Below are positions 23,059 to 32,301 of a DNA stretch of 32,503 nucleotides, piece by piece. Every line of letters begins with the position of its first letter. The stretch's first letter is position 1. Below the pieces are notes generated by a model. The model did not search any database. It was given only the letters and a program-made list of their open reading frames with translations, and was not told the DNA's origin. The stretch is from Acholeplasmatales bacterium. GTDB taxonomy: Bacteria; Bacillota_I; Bacilli_A; Acholeplasmatales; Anaeroplasmataceae. The position numbers and the translations under genes were made by a program. The stretch covers positions 1-32,503 of the forward strand of contig CAAGAX010000061.1 in NCBI GenBank assembly GCA_900767915.1, read 5' to 3'.

Positions 23059-25029
23059 ATGAGTTCGATTGATCAAAATTGTGTAAATGCCCTTCGTGTT
23101 GTTGGCGCTGAAATGATAACAAAGGCTAAAAGTGGACATCCTGGAATCGTATTGGGTGCCGCACCTATTGTACATACTTTGTTTACTAGACATTTAAATA
23201 TTAATTCAGAGGATATAAAGTGGTTTGATAGAGATCGTTTTATTTTATCTGCTGGACATGGTTCTGCTTTATTATATGAGCTATTACATTTAAGTGGATT
23301 TGCAATTACACTTGATGATTTAAAAAAATTCAGACAAAAAGGCAGTATTACTCCAGGTCATCCTGAATATATGCATACTCCAGGTGTTGAAATAACTACT
23401 GGTCCATTAGGACAAGGTATAGCATCTGCAGTAGGTATGGCTATTGCTGAAAAGTATTTAGCTGCTAATTTTAATAAGCCTGAATATTCTGTTATTAATC
23501 ATAACACATATGTTTTATGTGGAGATGGCGATCTTCAAGAGGGAATTGCAAGTGAGGCTATGAGTCTTGCTGGTCACTTAGCTTTGAATAAATTAGTTGT
23601 TTTATATGATTCAAATGATGTTCAATTAGATGGTGAAGTATCATTAGCAAATACTGAGGATACAAAGCAAAAGGTTGAAGCCATGGGGTGGAATTATTTT
23701 CGTGTTGAAGATGGAAATGATTGTGATGCAATTTCTAATGCGATAAGTGAAGCAAAGAATTCAAAATCAAAGCCTTCATTAATTGAAATTAAAACTGTTA
23801 TTGGATTTGGAGCACCTAATTCTGGTGAATCATCTATTCATGGTAAGCCTATGTCAGAGTCTGATATTGCTTTATTAAGGAATAATTTACAATATAATTA
23901 TGAGCCATTAAAGTTCCCTGATGAAGTTGTTAAGTTCTATAAGGAGCATGTTGAAAAAAGAGGCAATGATACAGAGACTGTATGGAATGTATTATTAAAG
24001 GAATACCAAAAGAAATATCCAAATGATTTTAATGAGTTACTAAAGTTTATGTATGATGATTTTAGTATTACTGATATATCAGATATTCCAACTTGGGAGG
24101 TTGGTAGTAAGGAGTCTACTCGTAAGGTAATGGGTAAGATTCTAGATTGGGCATCTGTTAAGCTTCCTAATATAATGGGTGGAGCTGCAGATTTAACAGC
24201 TTCTACAATGGTTAAGGGGGCAGATGGTATTTTCAGTCCTTCAAATCCTTTAGGTAGAAATATTAAGTTTGGTGTTCGTGAGCATGCGATGGCAGCAATT
24301 ACAAATGGTATTACATTACATGGTGGGTTAAGAGGATTCTGCTCTGGTTTCTTTGTATTTAGTGATTATTTAAAGCCAGCTGTTCGTTTAGCTGCAATTA
24401 TGAAGTGTCCAACTAATTTCTATTTCTCACATGATACAGTTTGTGTTGGCGAGGATGGACCTACTCATCAGCCAGTTGAACAATTAACTATGTTCCGTTC
24501 AATGCCAAATACAAATTTATTTAGACCAGCAGATGCAACAGAAATGACTGCAGCAATGCTTGAGTCATTTAAGAACAATACTTATCCAACTATTATTGTC
24601 TCATCTAGACAAGCTTTACCTAATTTAGCTTGTACTTCAATTGAGGGTGTTCAAAAGGGTGGATATGTAGTATTTGAACCTATAAAGCCTGCAAAGTATA
24701 CTATTGTTTCATGTGGTAGTGAGGTTTCTTTAGCTATTGAAGTTGCTAAGAAGCTTGAAGAAAATAAGATTTATACAACTGTAGTATCTATGCCTTCTCA
24801 ATTTTTATTTGATAAGCAAAGTGATGAGTATAAGTCATCTGTATTACCAAATAGACCTACATATGCATTAGAAATGGGTTCTACAATGTCTTGGTATAAA
24901 TATGCGGATTATGTACAAGGAATTGATGAATTTGGTGCTTCAATGCCAATCTCTGAAATTTTCGATACATATGGATTTACAGTTGAAAAGGTATATCAAA
25001 AATTTGTTACAGAATTCTTAAAGAAGTAA
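23059..25029 (+). CDS. tkt: Transketolase
   Basis: This 656-residue thiamine-diphosphate enzyme of the non-oxidative pentose phosphate pathway moves two-carbon units between sugar phosphates. Motifs include SGHPG (25-29), GHGSALLY, GPLGQG, the ThDP/Mg block GDGDLQEGIASEA, SSIHGKP with a catalytic His, FGVREHAM with the catalytic Glu, and HDTVCVGEDGPTHQP. All three domains are present at normal length. An ATG at 23047 is part of the ATGGAG ribosome site, so the ATG at 23059 is used. Confidence 0.97.
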   Translation: MSSIDQNCVNALRVVGAEMITKAKSGHPGIVLGAAPIVHTLFTRHLNINSEDIKWFDRDRFILSAGHGSALLYELLHLSGFAITLDDLKKFRQKGSITPGHPEYMHTPGVEITTGPLGQGIASAVGMAIAEKYLAANFNKPEYSVINHNTYVLCGDGDLQEGIASEAMSLAGHLALNKLVVLYDSNDVQLDGEVSLANTEDTKQKVEAMGWNYFRVEDGNDCDAISNAISEAKNSKSKPSLIEIKTVIGFGAPNSGESSIHGKPMSESDIALLRNNLQYNYEPLKFPDEVVKFYKEHVEKRGNDTETVWNVLLKEYQKKYPNDFNELLKFMYDDFSITDISDIPTWEVGSKESTRKVMGKILDWASVKLPNIMGGAADLTASTMVKGADGIFSPSNPLGRNIKFGVREHAMAAITNGITLHGGLRGFCSGFFVFSDYLKPAVRLAAIMKCPTNFYFSHDTVCVGEDGPTHQPVEQLTMFRSMPNTNLFRPADATEMTAAMLESFKNNTYPTIIVSSRQALPNLACTSIEGVQKGGYVVFEPIKPAKYTIVSCGSEVSLAIEVAKKLEENKIYTTVVSMPSQFLFDKQSDEYKSSVLPNRPTYALEMGSTMSWYKYADYVQGIDEFGASMPISEIFDTYGFTVEKVYQKFVTEFLKK

Positions 25030-25044
25030 ATATTTAATTTATTT

Positions 25045-25078
25045 AAAAAGCTATAGGAGGAATCCTATAGCTTTTTTT
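25045..25078 (+). terminator. Strong terminator of tkt
   Basis: AAAAAGCTATAGGA (25045-25058), GGAA loop, TCCTATAGCTTTTT (25063-25076), then more T. The 14-bp stem is perfect. Confidence 0.95.
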
Positions 25079-25314
25079 GGGGTATGGTGGGCATGATTTA
25101 TTTCTAGTGGTGAAAGTCAGTTTCGAGTATTTACTTGCAAGTGTAGCAAATCCCAATCCTTTAATAGTAATAGTATTGTTGAATGAATGGCCTAGTTTAC
25201 CATTTAGCTTACTAACTTAGGTAGTTTTTCTTTAATATAAAAGTAGCATCATATACGATAAATAAGTAGTGTGCAATTGGATAACTAAAGAATTCTATCA
25301 TTGCAACAATTCCA
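25079..25314. other. Intergenic block with unexplained open frames, possible gene remnants or element
   Basis: The first 140 bp are richer in G+C than the other gaps here and begin GGGTATGGTGGGCATG right after the tkt T tract. On the minus strand a frame without a start codon is open from 25216 to about 25046, containing KLNGKLGHSFNNTITIKGLG and later KSCPPYPKK. The plus strand is also open over much of it. Further on, the minus strand has a 29-codon frame (25301-25212) starting MIEFFSYPIAHYLFIVYDA, with no clear ribosome site. I cannot say whether these are decayed coding pieces or chance. Confidence 0.35.
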
Positions 25315-25342
25315 AAATAAAAATGAGGAGAAAATTCTCCTC
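25315..25342 (-). terminator. Terminator of the GGDEF/EAL gene
   Basis: GAGGAGAA (25325-25332), AA, TTCTCCTC (25335-25342) form a perfect stem. On the minus strand it is followed by a T-rich run (plus-strand A-rich 25314-25323). It touches the stop codon of the gene. Confidence 0.88.
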
Positions 25343-28014
25343 TATTTTATATATTTATTATAAAATTCTATTGCCGGAATAGGCTTATCAAATAAGAATC
25401 CTTGAACAATGTTACATCCAATATTCTTTAAATATTCCATAAATTCCTTTGTTTCTACACCTTCACATAGAACATCCATATCAAGCTCATGAGCTAATTC
25501 CATAACAAATTCCAAAATGATTTTTTCTTTTTCATCATCTTGATTACTACAAAAGCCTTTATCTAGCTTTATCATATCAAAATCTAAATCAGCTAAAGCG
25601 GCAAGATTAGAATATCCTGATCCAAAATCGTCCATCGAAACTTTATAGCCAAAGCTATGAAGAGTCTTTATAAGCTTTGATATTTCTTGTGATTTTGATA
25701 TATACATACCTTCAGTTATTTCAAGTTCAATTAATGATGGTGAAATGTTATATTTTTCTCTAATTCCATTAATTGTTTTTATATAATAATCAAAATCAGT
25801 TTGATATCTAGAAAGATTAACAGAAATTACTACAGGATTTTTACCTGAATCAATAACATGTTTTTGGAATTTACATACATTCTCAAATACAGTAAAATCT
25901 AATTCCTTAATAAATCCATTTTGTTCAAATAGAGGAATGAATAGATTAGGTGTTAAAATCTTTTCACCTTTAAAATTCCATCTAGTTAAAGCCTCAGCTC
26001 CAACCATTTTTCCTGTTTTGATATTGAATTTAGGCTGAAGGAATAATAAGAATTCATCATTATTTTTAGCATCAAACATATGAAGCTCTAGCTCCATTTT
26101 GAATTTTTTCTCTTCAAATTGCTCTTGTGAAAAATAACAAATTCCATTCTTTAATACTGATGGCTGCTTTCTTGCAATATTAGCCTTATCAATTGAAGTA
26201 GTTAGAATATCATTACCATCATTAATGTAAACACCACATAGTAAATGAAATTTATCCCCATATTGTGTTTTTTTATTTAAATTTTCTTTTAAATGCATAT
26301 ATAATTTTTCTATTATAGCCTTATCCTGTGTTGGAAGATAAACAAGAAATTTATCATCAGTAACTCTACAATAAATAGTTCTAATATCATTAAATGCTCT
26401 AAAGCCTAATCCTATATTGATTAATGCCTCATCACAAGCTTTACTACCATATATATCATTTAAATGCTTATAACCTTCAATATTAAAATACATTAAAGAA
26501 TAAGCAGAAAAATTGTTAGTTGTTTCAAGATTAACTAAATCTCTCCATCTAATATAATTGTATATTGATGTAAGCTTATCAAAATATAATTCTTTATGAT
26601 GTTGAATTTTTTCATTTTGTCTATTAAGCAAAATTGCGAAAAGCTTAGATATAACCATTAATGTTGAAATATCATTTTGTTGCCAAAAACGATTGATTGA
26701 GCACATATCAAATCTAATCAATCCGACAACTTTCTCCATATATTTTAATTCAAAGGCTAATGTGGATGTTACTTCTTGATCATTTAATTGTTTATAAACT
26801 GGTAAATCCTTATTTGATTGAACTTGAACTAATTTAAACATTCCAAGATTATCTAATACCTTTCTCCAGTTTTCCACATTTCTTGGGTAATTTTTTACTA
26901 ATTCCTCAAGGCCATTAATTCTCGGATTACACCAACAAATAACATTTGAGACAGTATCAGTACATATATCTAAAGTGTATAAGGTAATTCTATCTAGTAG
27001 GAAATAGCTTCCTAGTAAGGAAAGTGAATCATTAATATTTTTTTTAATATTTTCATCTCTATTAATAATTTCTGCAACGCCAGAAATTATATTATAGTTA
27101 GCATATCTAGCATCTCCTGAATCTATTTTTTTATTAACATTAGTTATTTCATTTGATATATCTCCACATTTATTTACATCATAAATAATAAAGCAATTTC
27201 TACCTTTTCTTTTACCACGATATAATGCAGCATCTATTTTTTTAAATAATACATCATATGTAGTACCATCCTTAGGATAAGCCGCACAACCAACAGTAGC
27301 AGTTATAGAAGCCTTTTTGATATTGTGATTACTTACATTATTAATTGCCTTTCTAATATTACTACAAGCTTCATGTAAAGAATTATATTTATTATCAACA
27401 TACATTAAAACAAGAAATTCATCTCCACCAATTCTTCCAACAAATCCTCTATTTCCAATGAATTTTTTTAAAGAAGAAGCAGTTTCTACTAATACTATAT
27501 CTCCATACATATGGCCATAGCTGTCATTAAATTCTTTAAAATTATCTATGTTAATTAATAGCAAAGCGAAAGGAGTTGATTGAGTTAAGGCAATATTAAT
27601 CTTTTGTGTCATTTCTTCACGAGATAAAACCTTTGTTAAATAATCAACAGATGAATATGTAGTATTTGAATCTGGCTTAGAAATTATTATTATTTCAGTT
27701 CCATCATCATCTTTAAAACCTTTAAATATTAAAGGAAGTGAAGTATTATTAGCTAATTCAAAAGAAACATTTGCTGAAAATGGTTCTTTTGAAATTGAAA
27801 GATTGGAAAAAAAATTTTTAAGTTTAATTTCACTTTTTTTTGAAAAATTATATTTATTTGATAATAGATTTACAAAATCATCGTAAGAAATGTCTTTAGC
27901 AATAATTTGATCTTTTTCATAATAGCTTAATATCTTTTTTTGATGTGAATTTAAGAATATTGTGACATTATTATATAAATATAATAGGCGGCTTAATTGT
28001 AATTCACTGTCCAT
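25342..28014 (-). CDS. Cytosolic c-di-GMP turnover protein with GGDEF, degenerate GGDEF and EAL domains
   Basis: This 890-residue protein has no transmembrane segment. Its order is: an N-terminal helical/PAS-like region (1-115); GGDEF domain 1 (about 120-280) with intact RIGGDEF (GGDEF 196-200) but no RxxD inhibitory site; a GAF-like region (about 305-465); a second GGDEF-like domain (about 475-625) whose signature is TDDKF (552-556), so inactive; and an EAL domain (about 640-890). The EAL residues are complete: EAL (674-676), SVNLS, ELEIT, MDDFGSGYS (Asp795, Asp796), KLDKGF, CEGVET and QGF. Both synthesis and breakdown of c-di-GMP are thus possible. GGGAGGTG precedes the ATG at 28014. It stands alone with its own terminator. 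Confidence 0.92.
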   Translation of the reverse strand: MDSELQLSRLLYLYNNVTIFLNSHQKKILSYYEKDQIIAKDISYDDFVNLLSNKYNFSKKSEIKLKNFFSNLSISKEPFSANVSFELANNTSLPLIFKGFKDDDGTEIIIISKPDSNTTYSSVDYLTKVLSREEMTQKINIALTQSTPFALLLINIDNFKEFNDSYGHMYGDIVLVETASSLKKFIGNRGFVGRIGGDEFLVLMYVDNKYNSLHEACSNIRKAINNVSNHNIKKASITATVGCAAYPKDGTTYDVLFKKIDAALYRGKRKGRNCFIIYDVNKCGDISNEITNVNKKIDSGDARYANYNIISGVAEIINRDENIKKNINDSLSLLGSYFLLDRITLYTLDICTDTVSNVICWCNPRINGLEELVKNYPRNVENWRKVLDNLGMFKLVQVQSNKDLPVYKQLNDQEVTSTLAFELKYMEKVVGLIRFDMCSINRFWQQNDISTLMVISKLFAILLNRQNEKIQHHKELYFDKLTSIYNYIRWRDLVNLETTNNFSAYSLMYFNIEGYKHLNDIYGSKACDEALINIGLGFRAFNDIRTIYCRVTDDKFLVYLPTQDKAIIEKLYMHLKENLNKKTQYGDKFHLLCGVYINDGNDILTTSIDKANIARKQPSVLKNGICYFSQEQFEEKKFKMELELHMFDAKNNDEFLLFLQPKFNIKTGKMVGAEALTRWNFKGEKILTPNLFIPLFEQNGFIKELDFTVFENVCKFQKHVIDSGKNPVVISVNLSRYQTDFDYYIKTINGIREKYNISPSLIELEITEGMYISKSQEISKLIKTLHSFGYKVSMDDFGSGYSNLAALADLDFDMIKLDKGFCSNQDDEKEKIILEFVMELAHELDMDVLCEGVETKEFMEYLKNIGCNIVQGFLFDKPIPAIEFYNKYIK

Positions 28015-28089
28015 AAGAGCACCTCCCATTTTATTGTAATGAAAACCTTTTCTAATATAATTATATCATATAAAAGTAAAGTGTCAATA

Positions 28090-28118
28090 TTGTTAATGGT
28101 TTCGAAAAGTGGTATATT
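28090..28118 (+). promoter_or_regulatory. Promoter of the M42 peptidase-mnmG-rsmG operon
   Basis: TTGTTA (28090-28095) and TATATT (28113-28118) with a 17-bp spacer, 24 bp upstream of the start codon. Confidence 0.6.
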
Positions 28119-28141
28119 ATTATTGAAATGAGGAAATGGAA

Positions 28142-29167
28142 ATGGAATTAAATTATTTTAAAAAAATTGTTAATAATATATTTTTAACTGATTCTCCATC
28201 AGGATATATAAAGAATATAAATGATGTATTAATTAATAAGCTTGATGAAATTGGTTATAATGATTATAAAATTACTAATAAAGGTACTGTAGAAGTCTTT
28301 ATTAAAGGAAAAAATAATGAAAAAAAGGTCGCAATAGCTGCTCACGTTGATACATTAGGATTAATGGTGCGATCTATTAATTCCGATGGAACATTGAGAG
28401 TTACAGCAATTGGTGGTCCTTCAATTCCAACATTAGATGGTGAATATTGTAAAATAGTAACAAGAGATAATAATATTTATACAGGAACAATTTTATCAAC
28501 TTCACCTGCAGTACATGTTTTTAAGGATAGTGCGACTAAAAGTAGGGACATTGATAATATTATTGTTAGAATTGATGAAAAGGTTAAATGCAAAAATGAT
28601 GTTTTAGCTTTAGGTATTAATAATGGTGATTATGTATGCTATGATCCTAAAACTATTATTACTGAAAGTGGTTTTTTAAAATCAAGATTTATTGATGATA
28701 AGGCCTCAGCTTGTATTATTTTATCTGTTTTAAATTATATGAAGGAAAATAATATTAAGCCAAGCTATGATTTATATTGTTATTTTACAAATTATGAAGA
28801 AGTAGGACATGGTGCCTCAGCTATTAGAAATATTAGTGAGCTATTAGCTGTAGATATGGGATGTATTGGTCTAGACTTAGCTGGAAATGAATATTCTGTT
28901 AGTATTTGTGCTAAAGATTCATCAGGACCATATAATTATGAATTAACAACAGAATTAATTAATTTAGCAAAGAAAAATAATTTAAATTATACAGTTGATA
29001 TTTTCCCATATTATGGAAGTGATGCTAGTGCCGCATTAAGAGCAGGATTAGATTGTAAAGCTGCATTAATAGGTACCGGAGTTTGTGCTTCTCATGGTAT
29101 GGAAAGAACACATTTAGATGGAATTAATAATACAATGGAATTATTATTAGCTTATTTAACAAGATAA
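28142..29167 (+). CDS. M42 family metallo-aminopeptidase
   Basis: This 341-residue protein belongs to the glutamyl/deblocking aminopeptidase (TET/PepA-like) family, which trims peptides in large cytoplasmic complexes. The two-metal site is recognisable: AAHVDTLG (His68, Asp70), FIDDKAS (Asp185), NYEEVGHG (Glu219 base, Glu220), an Asp near 238-245 and SHGMERTH (His318). The GAGGA site (28130-28134) points to the ATG at 28142 over 28136. It lies 23 bp before mnmG and is likely co-transcribed. Confidence 0.92.
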   Translation: MELNYFKKIVNNIFLTDSPSGYIKNINDVLINKLDEIGYNDYKITNKGTVEVFIKGKNNEKKVAIAAHVDTLGLMVRSINSDGTLRVTAIGGPSIPTLDGEYCKIVTRDNNIYTGTILSTSPAVHVFKDSATKSRDIDNIIVRIDEKVKCKNDVLALGINNGDYVCYDPKTIITESGFLKSRFIDDKASACIILSVLNYMKENNIKPSYDLYCYFTNYEEVGHGASAIRNISELLAVDMGCIGLDLAGNEYSVSICAKDSSGPYNYELTTELINLAKKNNLNYTVDIFPYYGSDASAALRAGLDCKAALIGTGVCASHGMERTHLDGINNTMELLLAYLTR

Positions 29168-29190
29168 GTTTATGGAAGGACTTTGAATTT

Positions 29191-31071
29191 ATGTATGATA
29201 TTATAGTTGTTGGTGGAGGTCATGCTGGATGTGAGGCTGCCTTAGCCTGTGCTAATATGGGATTTAATACTATGCTAGCCACTGGAAATTTGAATATGGT
29301 AGGCTCTATGCCATGTAATCCTTCTATTGGTGGACCTGCAAAAGGTGTAGTTGTTCGTGAAATTGATGCATTGGGCGGTTATATGGGCAAAAATGCAGAT
29401 TTATGCCAAATTCAAACTAAAATGCTTAATAGATCTAAGGGTCCTGCAGTATGGGCATTAAGATTTCAGGAGGATAAGATTCTTTATATGAAGGAAATGC
29501 TTAAGCATTTACAAAATACAAAGAATTTAACACTTGTTGAAGCTTATGTTACTGATTTAATTGTTGAAGATAACACTATTTTAGGTATTACTCTTGAAAA
29601 TGGAGATAATATATATAGTAAGGCTGTTGTTTTAACAACAGGTACTTACCTTGATAGTAGAATATTACGTGGACATTGGACAAAGAAAGAAGGACCTGAT
29701 GGTCAAAAGACAACAAAAGGATTATCTGAAGCTCTAAGAAGATGTGGTTTTACTATTCAAAGATTAAAAACAGGTACTCCAGCAAGAATTAAGGCATCTA
29801 CTATTGATTTTTCTAAGACTAGTGTAGAAAATGGTGATGAGATTACATGGAAATATTCATTTGATGATGGATATGATTCATTATTAAATATAAAGGTTCC
29901 ATGTTATTTAACCTATACTAATTTAGAAATTCATAAGCTGATTATGGATAATTTAGATAAATCTGCAATGTATGGTGGAGTTGTTGAGGGTATAGGTCCT
30001 AGATATTGTCCATCAATTGAAGATAAGGTTGTTAGATTTAAGGAAAAGGAACGTCATCAAATTTTTTATGAGCCTGAATCACTATCTATGGATCAAGAAT
30101 ATATTCAAGGCTTTTCTACATCAATGCCAGTTGAAATTCAAGATCAAATGATAAGACTATTACCAGGATTAAAGAATTGTGAGGTTATTAGATATGCCTA
30201 TGCAATCGAATATGATGCGATAGATCCACTTGAGCTATGGCCTAGCCTTGAAACAAAAATTGTTAAAAATTTATTTACTGCTGGTCAAATTAATGGTACA
30301 TCAGGATATGAGGAGGCAGCGGCTCAGGGCTTGATTGCTGGTATTAATGCCTGTTTAAAAATCACTAATAGAAAGCCATTAGTATTAGGTAGAGATGAGG
30401 CTTATATTGGTGTTATGATTGATGATTTAGTAACTAAGGGTACAAAAGAGCCTTACCGATTATTAACATCAAGAGCTGAATATCGTTTATTATTACGTCA
30501 TGATAACGCTGATTTAAGATTAAGAGAAAAGGGTTATCAAGTTGGATTAATTACAAAAGAGCAGTATAAGAGGCTTGAAACTAAAAAGGATTCTATTTCT
30601 AAATTAATTAATGAATTTAAAAATATTAAGATAAAGCCAATAAATGCAAATCCAATTCTTGAAGTATGTAATTCTATGCCTATTGTGGAAAGTACTTCTC
30701 TTGAAAATCTTATCAAAAGACCAGAAATTAATTACAAAGCTATTAAGGAATTAGCTTTAAGTCAAAATATTGAATTAAATTGTGAATATGATAAAATTGA
30801 TGAAGTATTAGAACAGGTTGAAATCAGTATCAAGTATGAGGGCTATATTAAAAAATCATTGGAACAAGCCCAAAAAATGAAGAACTATGATATGAAGGTA
30901 ATTCCTTCAAATATTAATTATGATTTAGTTGAGAATATTGCTTTAGAAGCAAGAGAGAAGCTTAAAAAAGTTCAACCTAAGACTATAGGTCAAGCCTCTA
31001 GAATTAGTGGTGTTAATCCAGCAGATATTTCTGTTTTAATGGTATATATAGAAAGAATGGTGAGAGAATAG
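29191..31071 (+). CDS. mnmG: tRNA uridine 5-carboxymethylaminomethyl modification enzyme MnmG (GidA)
   Basis: This 626-residue FAD protein acts with MnmE to modify U34 of certain tRNAs. The Rossmann motif GGGHAGCEAALA (8-19) is followed by the family blocks NPSIGGPAKG, KMLNRSKGPAVWALR, GHWTKKEGPDGQKTTKGLS, LKTGTPAR, GYEEAAAQGL and TSRAEYRLLLRHDNAD, the last being part of the tRNA-binding region. Length is normal. It overlaps rsmG by one base, and this pair is very often found near the chromosomal origin. Confidence 0.98.
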   Translation: MYDIIVVGGGHAGCEAALACANMGFNTMLATGNLNMVGSMPCNPSIGGPAKGVVVREIDALGGYMGKNADLCQIQTKMLNRSKGPAVWALRFQEDKILYMKEMLKHLQNTKNLTLVEAYVTDLIVEDNTILGITLENGDNIYSKAVVLTTGTYLDSRILRGHWTKKEGPDGQKTTKGLSEALRRCGFTIQRLKTGTPARIKASTIDFSKTSVENGDEITWKYSFDDGYDSLLNIKVPCYLTYTNLEIHKLIMDNLDKSAMYGGVVEGIGPRYCPSIEDKVVRFKEKERHQIFYEPESLSMDQEYIQGFSTSMPVEIQDQMIRLLPGLKNCEVIRYAYAIEYDAIDPLELWPSLETKIVKNLFTAGQINGTSGYEEAAAQGLIAGINACLKITNRKPLVLGRDEAYIGVMIDDLVTKGTKEPYRLLTSRAEYRLLLRHDNADLRLREKGYQVGLITKEQYKRLETKKDSISKLINEFKNIKIKPINANPILEVCNSMPIVESTSLENLIKRPEINYKAIKELALSQNIELNCEYDKIDEVLEQVEISIKYEGYIKKSLEQAQKMKNYDMKVIPSNINYDLVENIALEAREKLKKVQPKTIGQASRISGVNPADISVLMVYIERMVRE

Positions 31072-31769
31072 TGAATTTCAAGGATGAAGTTGAAAAATTA
31101 GGAATAAGCCTCTCTAACCAAGAATTATTACAGTTTGAAAATTACTATAAAAAGCTTGTTGAAGTGAATTCATATATGAATCTAACTGCAATTACAGAGC
31201 ATGATGAGGTTTATAATAAGCATTTTTTAGATTCTTTATCAATTGTTAAGGCATTAGACTTAAATAAGGAATTCACATTATGTGATGTAGGAAGCGGAGC
31301 GGGATTCCCATCTATTCCTTTAGCAATAGTATCTAATAATGCTCATGTCACTATTATTGATGCTTTAAATAAAAGAATTAAATTTTTAAATTCCTTAGTA
31401 ACAGATTTAAATTTAGATAATGTTAGCTGCTATCATTTTAGAGCCGAAGAATATGTAAAAGAAAAAAGAAGCTCATTTGATTATGTTACTGCAAGAGCAG
31501 TAGCAAGGTTAAATGTTTTATTAGAGCTTTGTATGCCTCTTGTTAAGGTTGGCGGATTATTCATTGCGATGAAAGGCTCATCAGGTGAAGAAGAATTAAA
31601 TGAAGCTAAAAATGCTATTAAGGTATTGGGTGGACAAATAAAGGATATAATTTATTTTAATTTACCTAATGATGAAGGAAAAAGAGAAATTATTGTTATT
31701 GAGAAAATAAAAGAAGGAAATTTAAAATATCCTAGAAGCTTTTCTAAAATAAAGGAGAGGCCATTATAG
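31071..31769 (+). CDS. rsmG: 16S rRNA (guanine527-N7)-methyltransferase RsmG (GidB)
   Basis: This 232-residue SAM-dependent methyltransferase modifies G527 of 16S rRNA; its loss gives low-level streptomycin resistance in other bacteria. The SAM site CDVGSGAGFPSIPLAI and the block VTARAVARLNVLLELCMPLVK are typical. The start is GTG, sharing a base with the mnmG stop; the end shares a base with the next start. Confidence 0.97.
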   Translation: MNFKDEVEKLGISLSNQELLQFENYYKKLVEVNSYMNLTAITEHDEVYNKHFLDSLSIVKALDLNKEFTLCDVGSGAGFPSIPLAIVSNNAHVTIIDALNKRIKFLNSLVTDLNLDNVSCYHFRAEEYVKEKRSSFDYVTARAVARLNVLLELCMPLVKVGGLFIAMKGSSGEEELNEAKNAIKVLGGQIKDIIYFNLPNDEGKREIIVIEKIKEGNLKYPRSFSKIKERPL

Positions 31770-31933
31770 TGTATCAATTAAACCAAATTGTTAAAACAAA
31801 AAAGAATCATGTATGCGGCTCTAATGAGTGGAAGATAATTAGAATGGGTGCTGATTTGAAGCTTGAATGCCAGGGATGTAAAAGAGTTATAATGATTGCA
31901 TCTTATGAGCTAGATAAAAGGGTAAAGAAATAG
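31769..31933 (+). CDS. DUF951 family small protein
   Basis: This 54-residue product starts at a GTG that shares its first base with the rsmG stop; AAGGAGAGG lies 8 bases upstream. The sequence MYQLNQIVKTKKNHVCGSNE then WKIIRMGADLKLECQGCKRV matches the DUF951 pattern of a conserved H-x-C-G-S-N-E-W segment and a later C-x-x-C-x-R. A zinc-binding role through the cysteines is plausible. Function is unknown. It is the fourth gene of the M42-mnmG-rsmG run. Confidence 0.9.
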   Translation: MYQLNQIVKTKKNHVCGSNEWKIIRMGADLKLECQGCKRVIMIASYELDKRVKK

Positions 31934-31942
31934 TTTATTAAT

Positions 31943-31975
31943 TATGGATAGGTATAATTCCTATCCATATTTCTA
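31943..31975 (+). terminator. Probable terminator after the DUF951 gene
   Basis: TATGGATAGG (31943-31952), a 7-base loop and CCTATCCATA (31960-31969) form a 10-bp stem. The tail (TTTCTATAT) is only moderately T-rich. Confidence 0.65.
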
Positions 31976-32055
31976 TATATTAATTATATAAAATAATCTA
32001 TTTTGATTTTACAATTAAAGGGGTATAAAAAAATGAAAAAAAGGTAAAATAGTTG

Positions 32056-32084
32056 TTGACAACTCTTTTTTGTTATGATAAAAT
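32056..32084 (+). promoter_or_regulatory. Promoter P1 upstream of tRNA-Tyr
   Basis: TTGACA (32056-32061) and TAAAAT (32079-32084) have a 17-bp spacer, with TGA directly before the -10 giving an extended -10. This is a strong promoter. Confidence 0.85.
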
Positions 32085-32124
32085 TGAGGAGCGCTAATAG
32101 AAAACGCAAAAAAATATAGTAAAT

Positions 32125-32208
32125 GGTCAGGTAGCGAAGAGGCTAAACGCGGCAGACTGTAAATCTGCTCCTTAGGGTTCGCTGGTTCGAAACCAGCCCT
32201 GACCACCA
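32125..32208 (+). tRNA. tRNA-Tyr (anticodon GTA)
   Basis: The acceptor stem GGTCAGG (32125-32131) pairs with CCTGACC (32198-32204), followed by discriminator A and an encoded CCA. The anticodon arm GCAGA-CTGTAAA-TCTGC places GTA in the loop. A long variable arm (CCTTAGGGTTCG region) before the T arm CTGGTTCGAAACCAG is as expected for bacterial class II tRNA-Tyr. It lies between P1 and the rRNA promoter, with no terminator after it. Confidence 0.96.
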
Positions 32209-32231
32209 CTTAAATTAATTTCATTTTGTTC

Positions 32232-32260
32232 TTGACAAACAACTTACAAAATGTTATTAT
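32232..32260 (+). promoter_or_regulatory. Promoter P2 of the rRNA operon
   Basis: TTGACA (32232-32237) and TATTAT (32255-32260) with a 17-bp spacer. It starts 23 bp after the tRNA-Tyr CCA, so the 16S gene can be read from P2 and by read-through from P1. Confidence 0.85.
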
Positions 32261-32285
32261 AAACAAGGCTCGGTTTTGAGCTTAT

Positions 32286-32301
32286 GAGTCTTTGAAAACT
32301 G
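32286..32301 (+). promoter_or_regulatory. BoxA-like antitermination element in the rrn leader
   Basis: GAGTCTTTGAAAACTG closely resembles the boxA core (CTTTGAAAA) found in rRNA leaders of Bacillota, where NusB-S10 binds to prevent early termination. Confidence 0.6.

Noticed and set aside
22825..23193. Minus-strand Ser/Phe-rich frame
   Set aside because: It is an antisense shadow of the acidic tail and the transketolase start; the low-complexity product mirrors the Glu/Asp codons.
31934..32055. Possible replication origin next to mnmG-rsmG
   Set aside because: No cluster of DnaA boxes (TTATCCACA-like) and no dnaA/parAB genes are visible here; only the gene neighbourhood hints at origin proximity.
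32015..32209. Minus-strand frame with VVRAGFEPANPKEQ-type product
   Set aside because: It is the antisense of the tRNA-Tyr gene and its promoter region, a well-known kind of spurious ORF.
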